IMG/VR virus record: IMGVR_UViG_3300023119_000127
Location: 1 to 23,692 of that record
DNA: 23,692 nt
Reading direction: 5' to 3' (one strand)
DNA from: a virus
A program made the position numbers and the translations under genes. Numbering within the stretch: position 1 is the stretch's first letter; every line of letters starts with the position of its first letter. The notes under the pieces were generated by a model that saw only the letters and a program-made list of their open reading frames with translations, was not told where the DNA came from and did not search any database. Shown one piece after another: positions 14,273 to 21,903 of the stretch.

Positions 14273-14956
14273 ATGTCAAAAAGAAAATCTCGCTACGCTA
14301 CTAAAAATAACGTTCATCGTCTTGGATTTCATGTAATACCTAAAAATGAAAAACAAGATAAACTTATAAGAAGTATTAAAGTGTATCCTATTACTGTTAC
14401 AATTGGTTGTGCAGGAACAGGAAAAACTTATTGTAGTGCAGGAACTGTAGCACAGTTATATCTTCAAGGTAAATACGATAAAATTGTATTAACTCGTGCT
14501 AACGTTCCTACAGGTAAAAGCCTTGGACACTTTCCTGGAAGTATTCAAGAAAAGATGACTCCTTGGTTATTACCAATGTTAGAAGTTTTAGAAAAAGCTT
14601 TTGGCAAAGCCAAATATCAGTATATGATAAATAAAGGTGAGATTGAAATACAACCGATTGAGACTATTAGAGGGCGTTCTTACGAGAACGCTCTTGTTTT
14701 AGTTGATGAAGCTCAAAATTTAAACATGGATGAGCTAAAAGCTATTAGTACACGCTTGGGTGAAAACTCTAAGTTAATACTTATGGGTGATCCTGCTCAA
14801 TCGGATGTAAAAGAAGGTAAGGATCTTATGAGATTTTGCAGCTTAATTAAACAAACAGGAATTAGTTTACCTGTTGTAGAATTTTCCGTTGATGATATTG
14901 TTCGTAGCGATATTGTAGCAGATCTTGTAAGGATGTTTATAGCACAGAAAATATAG
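14273..14956 (+). CDS. phoH: PhoH-like P-loop ATPase
   Basis: A 227-residue PhoH-type ATPase of about the usual size. Walker A is GCAGTGKT (45-52). Walker B is LVLVDEAQN with Asp145 and Glu146. A helicase-like motif LMGDPAQSD occurs at 170-178, and the family's LTRANVPTGKSLGHFPG loop is at about 78-94 (P-x-G-x-x-x-G-x-x-P-G). The fold is related to superfamily 1 helicases, and PhoH proteins hydrolyse ATP; some have RNA-related activity. phoH is among the most common auxiliary genes in marine phages, though its role in infection is not settled, and a link to phosphate stress is not established for most. Unusually, it lies between tail-fibre and tail-tip genes, in the same orientation and tightly spaced, so it is probably expressed late. 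Confidence 0.93.
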   Translation: MSKRKSRYATKNNVHRLGFHVIPKNEKQDKLIRSIKVYPITVTIGCAGTGKTYCSAGTVAQLYLQGKYDKIVLTRANVPTGKSLGHFPGSIQEKMTPWLLPMLEVLEKAFGKAKYQYMINKGEIEIQPIETIRGRSYENALVLVDEAQNLNMDELKAISTRLGENSKLILMGDPAQSDVKEGKDLMRFCSLIKQTGISLPVVEFSVDDIVRSDIVADLVRMFIAQKI

Positions 14957-14964
14957 AGAATCTT

Positions 14965-15417
14965 ATGACAGAATATTATTCGGAAGAAGAAAGAATTATT
15001 GCGCTAGAAAAGGCGAAAGATGAATTAAATTCCCGAAAAAGTAAAGAGATATGGGGCTATAACGATTGTTGGCAGTTTGTTTCTAATTATGATTTATTCT
15101 TAAGAGGAAATGACTCTAAGTTAAAAGATTTAGAAATCAGCTATGATAGCCCTATATCTTGGGAATTACAAATAAAAAAGTTATTTAGAAGTTACGAAAT
15201 CTTTGCAGATTACACTAACTACAAAATTGTTAAAAATAAAAAACCCAAAATTGGTGATGTTGCTTATCAGATTATGAATGACGGAAATATCTCCGCTTTA
15301 ATAGCTGACAAAAGCCATTGGGTAACAGCACGAGGCGATAAAGGTGTTGTAAGAGCTACTCAAAAAATGTTCTTAGAACTTAATTTTCCTTTAATCGTCA
15401 GGCCAATAAGGGAATAA
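14965..15417 (+). CDS. Tail assembly peptidase-like protein (DUF6950/NlpC-like)
   Basis: A 150-residue protein. It has YNDCWQFVSNYDLFLRG with Cys35 in an N-D-C-W-Q-F helix start, and DKSHWVTARG with His118. The Cys-helix/His-strand arrangement is that of NlpC/P60-type and DUF6950 tail proteins, which sit just before Dit/J-like genes as lambda K does. The third catalytic residue cannot be assigned, and the loop with NYKIVKNKKPKIGDVAYQI (75-100 region) fits the G-D-V-A strand of the family. Members process peptidoglycan at injection or serve tail assembly. The weak Shine-Dalgarno and 8-nt gap after phoH suggest coupling. Confidence 0.65.
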   Translation: MTEYYSEEERIIALEKAKDELNSRKSKEIWGYNDCWQFVSNYDLFLRGNDSKLKDLEISYDSPISWELQIKKLFRSYEIFADYTNYKIVKNKKPKIGDVAYQIMNDGNISALIADKSHWVTARGDKGVVRATQKMFLELNFPLIVRPIRE

Positions 15418-15420
15418 ATT

Positions 15421-16029
15421 ATGGCAGTTTATTATTATAAAAATTCACAGATATTAGCTCCTGTTAGTATTGTATCGAATGAACCTATGTTTGATATGAC
15501 AACAGTGTCTCTTAAGACTCGAAGAGCTTCACAAGGACATCAGCGTTGGGAATTAAGCTTTAATATCCAACCTACAGACAATAATATAGAAGAAACATTA
15601 CTAGCAGGTGTTGATAATTTAAATTCAGAAACTATGATTATGCCTCAAATGACTTCTGTAGTAGATCGATTTTCCTTTTCAGGACCAGCTACTGTATCAG
15701 CTACAGCATTAGCAAATTCAACAACAGTTAATATAAGTGATACAATAACAAATTCAGGGACTATTCCAAAAGGTTATTTTATTAAGTTTAATACTTCTGA
15801 TAAATTACACATTGTTACTTCAGATTCTACATTTAGTTCTAATACTGGAGAAGTTGTTGTTAGTATTTATCCAAAACTAACTCAAAATGTTAATTTAGGA
15901 TCTCAACTGCTGACAGGTGACTCTGTAGTATTTTCTTACTACAAAGATATTAATAACCAAACAGGAATTACCTTTACAGATGGTGTTTTAGCAAATCCAG
16001 GAACAATTACACTATTAGAGGCAATTTAA
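15421..16029 (+). CDS. Distal tail-type protein (Dit-like)
   Basis: A 202-residue beta-rich protein. The segment SLKTRRASQGHQRWELSFNI (about 31-50) has the R-x-x-x-G-x-x-R-W-x-x-x-x pattern typical of small tail-tip proteins that form rings between the tail tube and the tip. A T-M-I-M-P-Q-M stretch and a Ser/Thr-rich second half follow. The order with neighbours (C/H peptidase before it, then DUF2163-like, then J-like) matches the tip modules of alphaproteobacterial siphophages and gene-transfer agents. No catalytic motif is visible. AAGGGA precedes the ATG. Confidence 0.6.
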   Translation: MAVYYYKNSQILAPVSIVSNEPMFDMTTVSLKTRRASQGHQRWELSFNIQPTDNNIEETLLAGVDNLNSETMIMPQMTSVVDRFSFSGPATVSATALANSTTVNISDTITNSGTIPKGYFIKFNTSDKLHIVTSDSTFSSNTGEVVVSIYPKLTQNVNLGSQLLTGDSVVFSYYKDINNQTGITFTDGVLANPGTITLLEAI

Positions 16030-16030
16030 A

Positions 16031-16591
16031 ATGAGAGTCTTTTCTAGTGCAGTTCAAACATTAATTGATAGTGGTAATATAGAATACTTTTTCTTAATTA
16101 CTTTAGAATTTACAAGTACTTATAGGCTGACTAGTTATCGTTCTAATTTAATTTATGATGGAAATACTTATACAGCAGATGGTGGTTTATTTGAAATAGA
16201 TGAACCTAAATTTTCTTCTGTAGTTGACAGAGAAGCTTATCGTATTGTTATTGCAGAAGACTTAGATGAAATGTTTGCAGAGTTTGAAGCTAACGTTGTT
16301 GGTAAACCTATTGATGTAAAAGTTGGTTTTGTTGACACTAATGGCCAACCCTTATTAGGTACAGATGATGTTGTTTCTGTTTATAGAGGCAGAGCAGACA
16401 GCCCTGCAATCTCAAATGACTGGGAAGAAAAACTTGCTGTAATAGAGGGTACATCTCCTATGGCAGACCTTGATGCAGTTAATGTCAGATTTACTTCTAA
16501 AGATGGTATGGATCAAGTTAATACTAATGATACTTCTTTTGATGAAATTTATGGAAACAGAGAAATAACTCTAAAGTGGGGTAAAGTATAA
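16031..16591 (+). CDS. Tail-tip hub protein (DUF2163-like)
   Basis: A 186-residue protein, beta-rich, with a start of the kind F-x-x-x-x-x-x-L-I-D-S-G-N-I-E-Y-F-F-L, a LTSYRSNLIYDGNTYTADGG segment (about 33-52) and a C-terminal NREITLKWGKV. The Y-R-x-x-x-I-x-Y-x-G-x-T-Y-x-A-x-x-G pattern is typical of DUF2163-type and related hub proteins, which bridge Dit to the central fibre. It is shorter than most DUF2163 proteins (about 280 residues). The C-terminus overlaps the start of the J-like gene by a TAATG junction. Confidence 0.6.
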   Translation: MRVFSSAVQTLIDSGNIEYFFLITLEFTSTYRLTSYRSNLIYDGNTYTADGGLFEIDEPKFSSVVDREAYRIVIAEDLDEMFAEFEANVVGKPIDVKVGFVDTNGQPLLGTDDVVSVYRGRADSPAISNDWEEKLAVIEGTSPMADLDAVNVRFTSKDGMDQVNTNDTSFDEIYGNREITLKWGKV

Positions 16592-19500
16592 TGGCTTTTA
16601 AATTATTTCTTAGAATTCTCGTTACTGTTATTTCTATTTCTCATCAGCAAAATCAAATGGCAAAAATGCGTGCTGAACAAGAACGCAGAATGCGGGAACA
16701 AGAAGCTCGTATGGCAGCAGAAGCTGACAAGCGAAAAGGATTTTCCTTTACGGTTAGTGGTCAAGCAGCTCCTTTGCCAATTGTTTACGGTAAAAACGTA
16801 TTAGGTGGTATTGAAACAGCACATAAGGTAAGCAATAATTATGCTTCAGGTAGTGAGGCTTCAGCTAGTAAAGTTTTATCTCAAGGGCTAGGTGCTTCAG
16901 GGAGTGGCTCTAAAAACGAATTTTTACATGTACAATATGCGCTATGTCACGAAGGTATAGAGGGCGTACAGTGGATTAAAGTTAATGGAGTAGACTATAA
17001 CGACAGTCAATCTAAATTCCAACATAGATTTAGAATTTATAATGATGGTGGTACAGCAGACCCTGCAGCTGTTGCTAATGGTTTTCCTTCTACAAATACT
17101 TTTACAGGTACAGCAAATGCTTCTGCAACATATAAACTTAATCGTGACGATTATAACTATGCAGGAGTTCCTTCTGTAGAGTTTTTGGTAAAAGGGCGTA
17201 AGATTAAGACAATAGTAAGAAGCGGTGCAGGAACAAGTGCAGATCCTTATACTTATGCTTTGTCTACAGCATCAAGTTATAGTAATAACCCTGCTTATTG
17301 TTTACTAGATTATTTAATGAATGCTAATTTTGGTAGAGGGCTTCCTGAATCAGAAATTGATTTAGAATCTTTTTACGATGCAGCAAAGGTTTGCGATACT
17401 ATTGTTATGACACAAGCCTTAATCGGTGGTCAAGTTAACGGTCACAAAACTATTCATACTGTTGCAGACTATGCGTCTCTTCCAGGAAATCTTGAAGATA
17501 GAACCTATGAAAATGAAGTCTGGCAGACAGAAGACACTGAAAACTTTTATCAATGGCAACGAACATCTTGGGCAGAAACATCTTATGATGAGCGTAGAGA
17601 TATTCCTTTGTATGAATGTAATATGGTTATTAACCCAGAAGCACCTATTAGAGATAATATTGAACAGCTGCTTTATACAATGGGACTAGCTGAACTAAGC
17701 TGGACAACCTCTGGTAAATATAAACTATCTCTTAAATATCCTACTACGCAACAAGAAGCCGAAGCGCTTGTAGATCCTGCTCATGTATTTAATGAGGATA
17801 ATATTCTTAAAGATGAAGTAAAAATTGCTTATACTTCTGCATCAGATAGATTTAATCAAGCAACAATAAGCTTTGTTAATGAGCATGAAGATTTTAAAGA
17901 AGATAGTATTTCTTGGCCTCCTCTTTATAGTAGTACTTATAACACTTATATTGCAGAGGATGGTAATCAACCTCTTAAGTCTTCTATAACTTCGGGCGGT
18001 GTTACTGATCCTTATCATGCACAAGCTCTTTGTGAGCAGCTAGTAAGACGCTCTAGAACACTAAAATCAATTTCTTTTAGAGTTGACAATTCTGGGTTAA
18101 CAGTTGAACCTGGGGATTTTATTAAAGTAACTATTCCTCAAAATAATATAACAGACCAAATTGTTAGAGTTGAAGAAATACAAGTTAATTCAGACTTAAG
18201 TGTTAAAATATCTGGTTATACTTTTGATCATAATGTTTTAGCATGGAATATTGCTAACGATATTGCTTATACAGAGCAACCTACTTATGATTTTACAGTA
18301 GATGCGCCTACAAATTTTGTTTATGATGAAGGCTCTGTTAATAATGATAATAAGCATGTTATTGGTAATTTGACTTGGACTGATAACAATAACGGCAGTG
18401 CTTTTTCTTATGACGTATCTTATCGTGTAAATGGAGCATCCGATTATATCTTTTTAGCTAATACTAAATATAATCAACTTGAATTGTTTAATTTTGAAGG
18501 ATTAGCTAATAATGATTATTTTGATTTTAAAGTACAGGCTAAATCTCCTCTAGGTCAATTAAGTGACCCTGTAGAAATTACAAACCAACTTGTTAAAAAA
18601 GCTCCAAATGAAATTATTTCTTTGCAAATTAATGAAGAACAGTATATTACAAACAATGCTTCAGGTCTAAAGAACAGGCTTCTTTTAAATTGGGCTCCTG
18701 ATAATACGGGTGTTTTATCTTATTATTATTTAGTAGAATATAAACAAAATACTGAATCTACTTATCAAGTAGTAGGTACAACTAACAATCCAGAAATATC
18801 TATTCCTGATGTAAGAGCAGGTATTTTTGATTTTAGGATAACTCCTTATAGTGTTTATAATTATGCAGGAGATACGTTTGAAGCTCAACAAACAATTGTT
18901 GGATTTTCTGCTGATCCTGCAAGCCCAACAGGGTTTACAGGTAATATTAATGAAGGACAAATTAACTTAACTTGGGATGAGCCAACAGACCTAGATGTAC
19001 TTTATGGCGGTCATTCTGAAATTAAATTTCACTTAGCAACTGATGGAACTGCTACTTGGGACACCGCTTCAACCGTGGTTTCTTCTTTATCAGGTAATAC
19101 TACCAACAAAACAGTTCCTACTCTAACTGGAACTTTCTTTATAAGATTTTATGATGCTTTTGGAAACTTCTCAGCAACACCTGCACAGTTTATTAGTACG
19201 TTTGTTGATGAATCATTTAACTTTATTCAAGAATATGACCAAGACGCAATAAATTATAGTGGTGCTAAAACAAATTGTACTTATAATTCGAGTACGGGTA
19301 CATTAGATCTAGATGCCAATCAAACATCTATGGTTTATGAATTTAATTCAGTAGTAGACTTAAATGAAGTTGTAACTGTACGAGTAACACCAGACCTTAA
19401 AATGTTAGTTACTAACGCAGGAGTTGATGTTGCAGATTATGTTAATATTGCAAATGAACCTCGTTTTGTTGGTCCTTTTGCGGATGCTACTGCTAAAATT

Positions 19501-19920
19501 TATGTTGCTACTACTGACGACGATCCCAGCGGAACTCCAACATGGAGTGACTGGAAATTCCTATTGGTTAGTAGCTACAAAGCTAGAGCTATGAAGTTTA
19601 AGTTGGAAGTTGACACTGTAGATTCTAATACCGCAGTTTCTGTTACAGATCTTAATGTTACACTCGATAAAAAGGATGTTATTAAGACAGGCACAAGTAC
19701 AAGCAGTACTTCAGCAGATGTCACTGTGTCTTATCCCACAGCATTTTATGGTGGACTTACAGGAACAAATGCACCTAGAGTTGGTATACAGACTATCGGA
19801 GGTCTTGCAGGAGATCAGGTTGTAATCTCGTCTCGTGATAATACTGGGTTTGTTTACTCAATTTATAACGGCGGTTCTAGAGTACAAAGAACAATAGATT
19901 ACCAAGCAATTGGTCAATAA
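16591..19920 (+). CDS. Tail tip attachment protein (J-like, with FN3 domains)
   Basis: An 1109-residue central tip protein. It starts with a hydrophobic stretch (3-17) and a charged helix of MAKMRAEQERRMREQ type (23-37). Residues 50-75 have FSFTVSGQAAPLPIVYGKN, the phage J-type tip signature (P-x-P-x-x-Y-G). A tip core to about 570 includes YCLLDYLMNANFGRGLPES and a PGDFIKVTIP strand near 508. Three fibronectin III-like domains follow (about 571-666, 670-770 and 773-866, each with an L-x-W and Y-x-F/Y-x-x core), then a beta-rich C-terminal domain for the distal tip. In siphophages this protein docks the cell and helps open the tail; the distal part decides specificity. The gene begins on the TAATG overlap with the hub gene, with GGGG upstream. 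Confidence 0.88.
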   Translation: MAFKLFLRILVTVISISHQQNQMAKMRAEQERRMREQEARMAAEADKRKGFSFTVSGQAAPLPIVYGKNVLGGIETAHKVSNNYASGSEASASKVLSQGLGASGSGSKNEFLHVQYALCHEGIEGVQWIKVNGVDYNDSQSKFQHRFRIYNDGGTADPAAVANGFPSTNTFTGTANASATYKLNRDDYNYAGVPSVEFLVKGRKIKTIVRSGAGTSADPYTYALSTASSYSNNPAYCLLDYLMNANFGRGLPESEIDLESFYDAAKVCDTIVMTQALIGGQVNGHKTIHTVADYASLPGNLEDRTYENEVWQTEDTENFYQWQRTSWAETSYDERRDIPLYECNMVINPEAPIRDNIEQLLYTMGLAELSWTTSGKYKLSLKYPTTQQEAEALVDPAHVFNEDNILKDEVKIAYTSASDRFNQATISFVNEHEDFKEDSISWPPLYSSTYNTYIAEDGNQPLKSSITSGGVTDPYHAQALCEQLVRRSRTLKSISFRVDNSGLTVEPGDFIKVTIPQNNITDQIVRVEEIQVNSDLSVKISGYTFDHNVLAWNIANDIAYTEQPTYDFTVDAPTNFVYDEGSVNNDNKHVIGNLTWTDNNNGSAFSYDVSYRVNGASDYIFLANTKYNQLELFNFEGLANNDYFDFKVQAKSPLGQLSDPVEITNQLVKKAPNEIISLQINEEQYITNNASGLKNRLLLNWAPDNTGVLSYYYLVEYKQNTESTYQVVGTTNNPEISIPDVRAGIFDFRITPYSVYNYAGDTFEAQQTIVGFSADPASPTGFTGNINEGQINLTWDEPTDLDVLYGGHSEIKFHLATDGTATWDTASTVVSSLSGNTTNKTVPTLTGTFFIRFYDAFGNFSATPAQFISTFVDESFNFIQEYDQDAINYSGAKTNCTYNSSTGTLDLDANQTSMVYEFNSVVDLNEVVTVRVTPDLKMLVTNAGVDVADYVNIANEPRFVGPFADATAKIYVATTDDDPSGTPTWSDWKFLLVSSYKARAMKFKLEVDTVDSNTAVSVTDLNVTLDKKDVIKTGTSTSSTSADVTVSYPTAFYGGLTGTNAPRVGIQTIGGLAGDQVVISSRDNTGFVYSIYNGGSRVQRTIDYQAIGQ

Positions 19921-19931
19921 AGGAGAAAATT

Positions 19932-20675
19932 ATGTCAACAGCGAGTTTAGTTATTGACGCCAACCAAAGTGGCCTTGCTTATACAGCCGATTTAAATGCA
20001 GGTTTAGCTGCAATTAACACTTGTCATTCAGGGTCTTCGGCACCTACCACTGAAGTATCTGCAGGTAAACTTTGGTTAGACACAAGTGGAACAGACCCTG
20101 TTCTAAAAATTTACAGAAGCGGTTGGAAATCATTATTTACGTTGAGTAGTACAAATGTATCTACTAGTGTTAATGCCCTGACAACCGCTACCGCAACGGT
20201 AACAAGTACATCTACATTTACAGGACTTATTACTGCAAACGGTGGAGTATCTACTACTACTGTAACGGCTAGTGGGAATATTTCAGGAGTAGGTGGAACA
20301 TTTACAGGAAATGTATCAGGAGTAGATGGAACATTTACAGGTGATATTACTGCAGTAAATGGTACATTTTCAGGTGATGTAGAAGCAGATGACTTGAATA
20401 CAACTTCAGATAGGCGTTTAAAAACAGATATCAATAATCTAGAAAATGCTTTAGATAAAGTAAAAGCACTTCAAGGTGTATCTTTTAAAATGAATAATAA
20501 AGATAAAATTGGTCTTATTGCTCAAGATATACAAGAAGTTATACCAGAAGTTGTTAAAGAAAACGAAGAAGGCTATTTATCAGTATCTTACGGAAACATT
20601 GTAGGGTTACTTATTGAGGCTATTAAAGAGCAACAAGTTAAGATAGAAAGCCTAGAGAAAAAGTTAGGAGAATAA
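19932..20675 (+). CDS. Short tail fibre with S74 chaperone domain
   Basis: A 247-residue fibre. The N-terminal ~70 residues (YTADLNAGLAAINTCHSGSS, then GKLWLDTSGTDPVLKIYRSG) match the T7/marine-fibre module seen also in the 820-residue protein. Next comes a Gly/Thr-rich shaft with three near-identical V-x-G-T-F-T/S-G units (about 118-147). The S74-type chaperone starts at TSDRRLKTDINNLENAL with Ser159 and Lys164, then IGLIAQDIQEVIPEVV and a final coiled coil. If it self-cleaves before Ser159 as relatives do, only about 158 residues stay in the fibre. AAGGAG precedes the start. It is the last tail gene before the lysis cassette and is the second S74 protein in the window. Confidence 0.9.
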   Translation: MSTASLVIDANQSGLAYTADLNAGLAAINTCHSGSSAPTTEVSAGKLWLDTSGTDPVLKIYRSGWKSLFTLSSTNVSTSVNALTTATATVTSTSTFTGLITANGGVSTTTVTASGNISGVGGTFTGNVSGVDGTFTGDITAVNGTFSGDVEADDLNTTSDRRLKTDINNLENALDKVKALQGVSFKMNNKDKIGLIAQDIQEVIPEVVKENEEGYLSVSYGNIVGLLIEAIKEQQVKIESLEKKLGE

Positions 20676-20676
20676 C

Positions 20677-20877
20677 ATGGCAAGAACAATAATTGATGAC
20701 TGGAAAATTATTCCACGATTAATGATGCTTGCAGTAACTATTTTAACTTATCAAGCCGTACATTGGTTTATGGCTTTACCTGATCCCAGTAACGCACAGG
20801 CAGGGCTAGTCTCTGTCTGTATGGGTGCCTTAACAGGTTGTTTTGGCATTTGGATGGGAAAGGAAGTTAATAAATGA
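20677..20877 (+). CDS. Small two-helix membrane protein, holin-like
   Basis: A 66-residue protein with two predicted membrane helices (about 13-31 and 42-60) joined by a short loop with MALPDPSNAQ; both ends are short and charged (ARTIIDDWK at the start, KEVNK at the end). Size, topology and position just before a GTA-type holin and an endolysin support a holin or antiholin role. AGGAG is at 20666-20670. The stop overlaps the next start by ATGA. Small two-membrane-helix proteins with the D-D-W-K-I-I-P-R start are common in marine-phage lysis cassettes. Confidence 0.75.
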   Translation: MARTIIDDWKIIPRLMMLAVTILTYQAVHWFMALPDPSNAQAGLVSVCMGALTGCFGIWMGKEVNK

Positions 20878-21260
20878 TACAAGCTTTAATAGGACCATTA
20901 ACAAGTTTGGCGGGGACATGGTTAAATGGAAAAGTTGAAACAAAAGCTGCTGAAACTAAAGCAAAAGTTGCTAAGTCTGAAGCTGAAGCACAGATTATGC
21001 TTTCTAGGGCAACTAGTGAAGCAGACTGGGAAAAGATTATGGCAGAAGGGTCGCAGTCTTCTTGGAAAGACGAGTGGCTAACAATTCTGTTTAGTATCCC
21101 CCTTGTGTTAGTTTTTACTGGAGATTGGGGCCGAGAGATTGTAGCAAATGGTTTTGCTGCACTTGAGACAATGCCAGACTGGTATCAGTACACTTTAGGT
21201 GTTATTGTAGCTGCTAGCTTTGGTGTCAGATCCGCAACAAGATTATTTGGGAAGAAGTAA
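20874..21260 (+). CDS. Holin of the GTA three-helix type
   Basis: A 128-residue protein. An N-terminal amphipathic segment (1-18) is followed by a charged helical region (20-58), membrane segments at about 68-83 (WLTILFSIPLVLVFTG) and 105-119 (QYTLGVIVAASFGVRSA), and a short basic tail. The block SSWKDEWLTILFSIPL and the MPDWYQYTLGVIVAASFG pair are those of GTA_holin_3TM proteins of alphaproteobacterial gene-transfer agents and related phages. Holins open the inner membrane to let the endolysin out. It is coupled at both ends: ATGA overlap with the preceding gene and a TAATG overlap with the endolysin gene. Confidence 0.85.
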   Translation: MIQALIGPLTSLAGTWLNGKVETKAAETKAKVAKSEAEAQIMLSRATSEADWEKIMAEGSQSSWKDEWLTILFSIPLVLVFTGDWGREIVANGFAALETMPDWYQYTLGVIVAASFGVRSATRLFGKK

Positions 21261-21712
21261 TGAGTTTTAAATTATCAAATCGTAGTTTAGGAAAATTAGA
21301 AGGTGTTGATGAAAACTTAGTAGCAGTTGTAAAACGAGCTATTGAGTTAACTAAAGTAGACTTCGGAGTTGTTTATGGACTTCGTACTGTTGAAGAGCAA
21401 GAAAAACTTGTTGCAGCAGGTAAGTCTCAGACAATGAAATCAAAACACCTAGAAGGTCGTGCAGTAGACCTTATGGCTTATGTAGATGGAAAAGGTTGTT
21501 GGGAACTAAATGTTTACGATGATCTTTGTGACGCTATGAAAGCAGCTGCAGAAGAACTAGGTGTAGCTATTAAATGGGGAGCTGCTTGGTCAGAGGGCGA
21601 TATTCGTTCTTATCCAGGAACAGCAGAAGACGCTATGATGAAATACATTGATTTACGTCGATCACAAGGACGTAGACCCTTCATAGATGGACCTCATTTT
21701 GAACTAATGTAA
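21260..21712 (+). CDS. Endolysin, M15 L-alanyl-D-glutamate-type peptidase
   Basis: A 150-residue zinc peptidase that cleaves peptide bridges of peptidoglycan. The zinc ligands are visible: SKHLEGRAVDLMAY gives His63 and Asp70, and DGPHFEL gives His146; Asp143 lies at the place of the catalytic acid three residues before the last His. VVYGLRTVEEQEKL (37-50) is the usual N-terminal R-T-x-x-E/D-Q part, and IKWGAAWSEGD (104-114) the central W-G block. It lacks a signal peptide and a cell-wall-binding domain, so it depends on the holins and is a compact, one-domain endolysin as in T5 and many marine phages. Its stop is followed 1 nt later by repeat copy 2. Confidence 0.92.
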   Translation: MSFKLSNRSLGKLEGVDENLVAVVKRAIELTKVDFGVVYGLRTVEEQEKLVAAGKSQTMKSKHLEGRAVDLMAYVDGKGCWELNVYDDLCDAMKAAAEELGVAIKWGAAWSEGDIRSYPGTAEDAMMKYIDLRRSQGRRPFIDGPHFELM

Positions 21713-21713
21713 A

Positions 21714-21733
21714 TAGCTGACGTTTAAGAATAA
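21714..21733 (+). promoter_or_regulatory. Repeat element copy 2, candidate phage promoter
   Basis: The 17-nt core CTGACGTTTAAGAATAA is exact here (21717-21733). The upstream TA is kept, but the following C is changed to G and the TAATAC start is lost. It begins immediately after the endolysin stop codon and is followed directly by a folded segment at 21734-21772. See the copies at 1208 and 21801. Confidence 0.5.
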
Positions 21734-21772
21734 AGAGACAGGAAAAACACTCAAGTTTACCTGAAAGTCTCT
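21734..21772 (+). ncRNA. Structured leader or small RNA after repeat copy 2
   Basis: AGAGAC (21734-21739) pairs with GTCTCT (21767-21772). AGG (21740-21742) pairs with CCT (21760-21762) across a GAAA bulge. AAAC (21745-21748) pairs with GTTT (21755-21758) around ACTCAA. A stacked hairpin thus begins at the first base after the repeat and is directly followed by the GC-rich hairpin at 21773-21797. No reading frame is credible here. It could be a transcript's 5' structured end or an RNase processing site. Confidence 0.5.
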
Positions 21773-21797
21773 AAGGGGGTGGGTGCGCTCACCCCTT
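21773..21797 (+). terminator. GC-rich hairpin, probable terminator
   Basis: AAGGGG(G)TG at 21773-21781 pairs with CACCCCTT at 21790-21797, with one bulged G and an 8-nt loop. The U tract after it is poor (ACTTAATACC), so termination may be partial. It lies between repeat copies 2 and 3, and ends the region downstream of the lysis genes. Confidence 0.55.
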
Positions 21798-21800
21798 ACT

Positions 21801-21823
21801 TAATACCTGACGTTTAAGAATAA
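21801..21823 (+). promoter_or_regulatory. Repeat element copy 3, candidate phage promoter
   Basis: This is identical over 23 nt to copy 1 (1208-1230). It starts 3 nt after the hairpin at 21773-21797. It is followed by ACTAGGGG and an 80-nt AT-rich leader (21824-21903) that holds no gene and ends in the ribosome-binding site AGAGGT before ATG 21904. Being placed directly before a three-gene unit that leads into the portal gene fits a promoter for the head genes. Confidence 0.55.
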
Positions 21824-21903
21824 ACTAGGGGTATTTTAATATATTTTAAGTATATAAGTATATTATTTATTTTAATTATATTAATAACCAATAAGAGGTC
21901 GTT

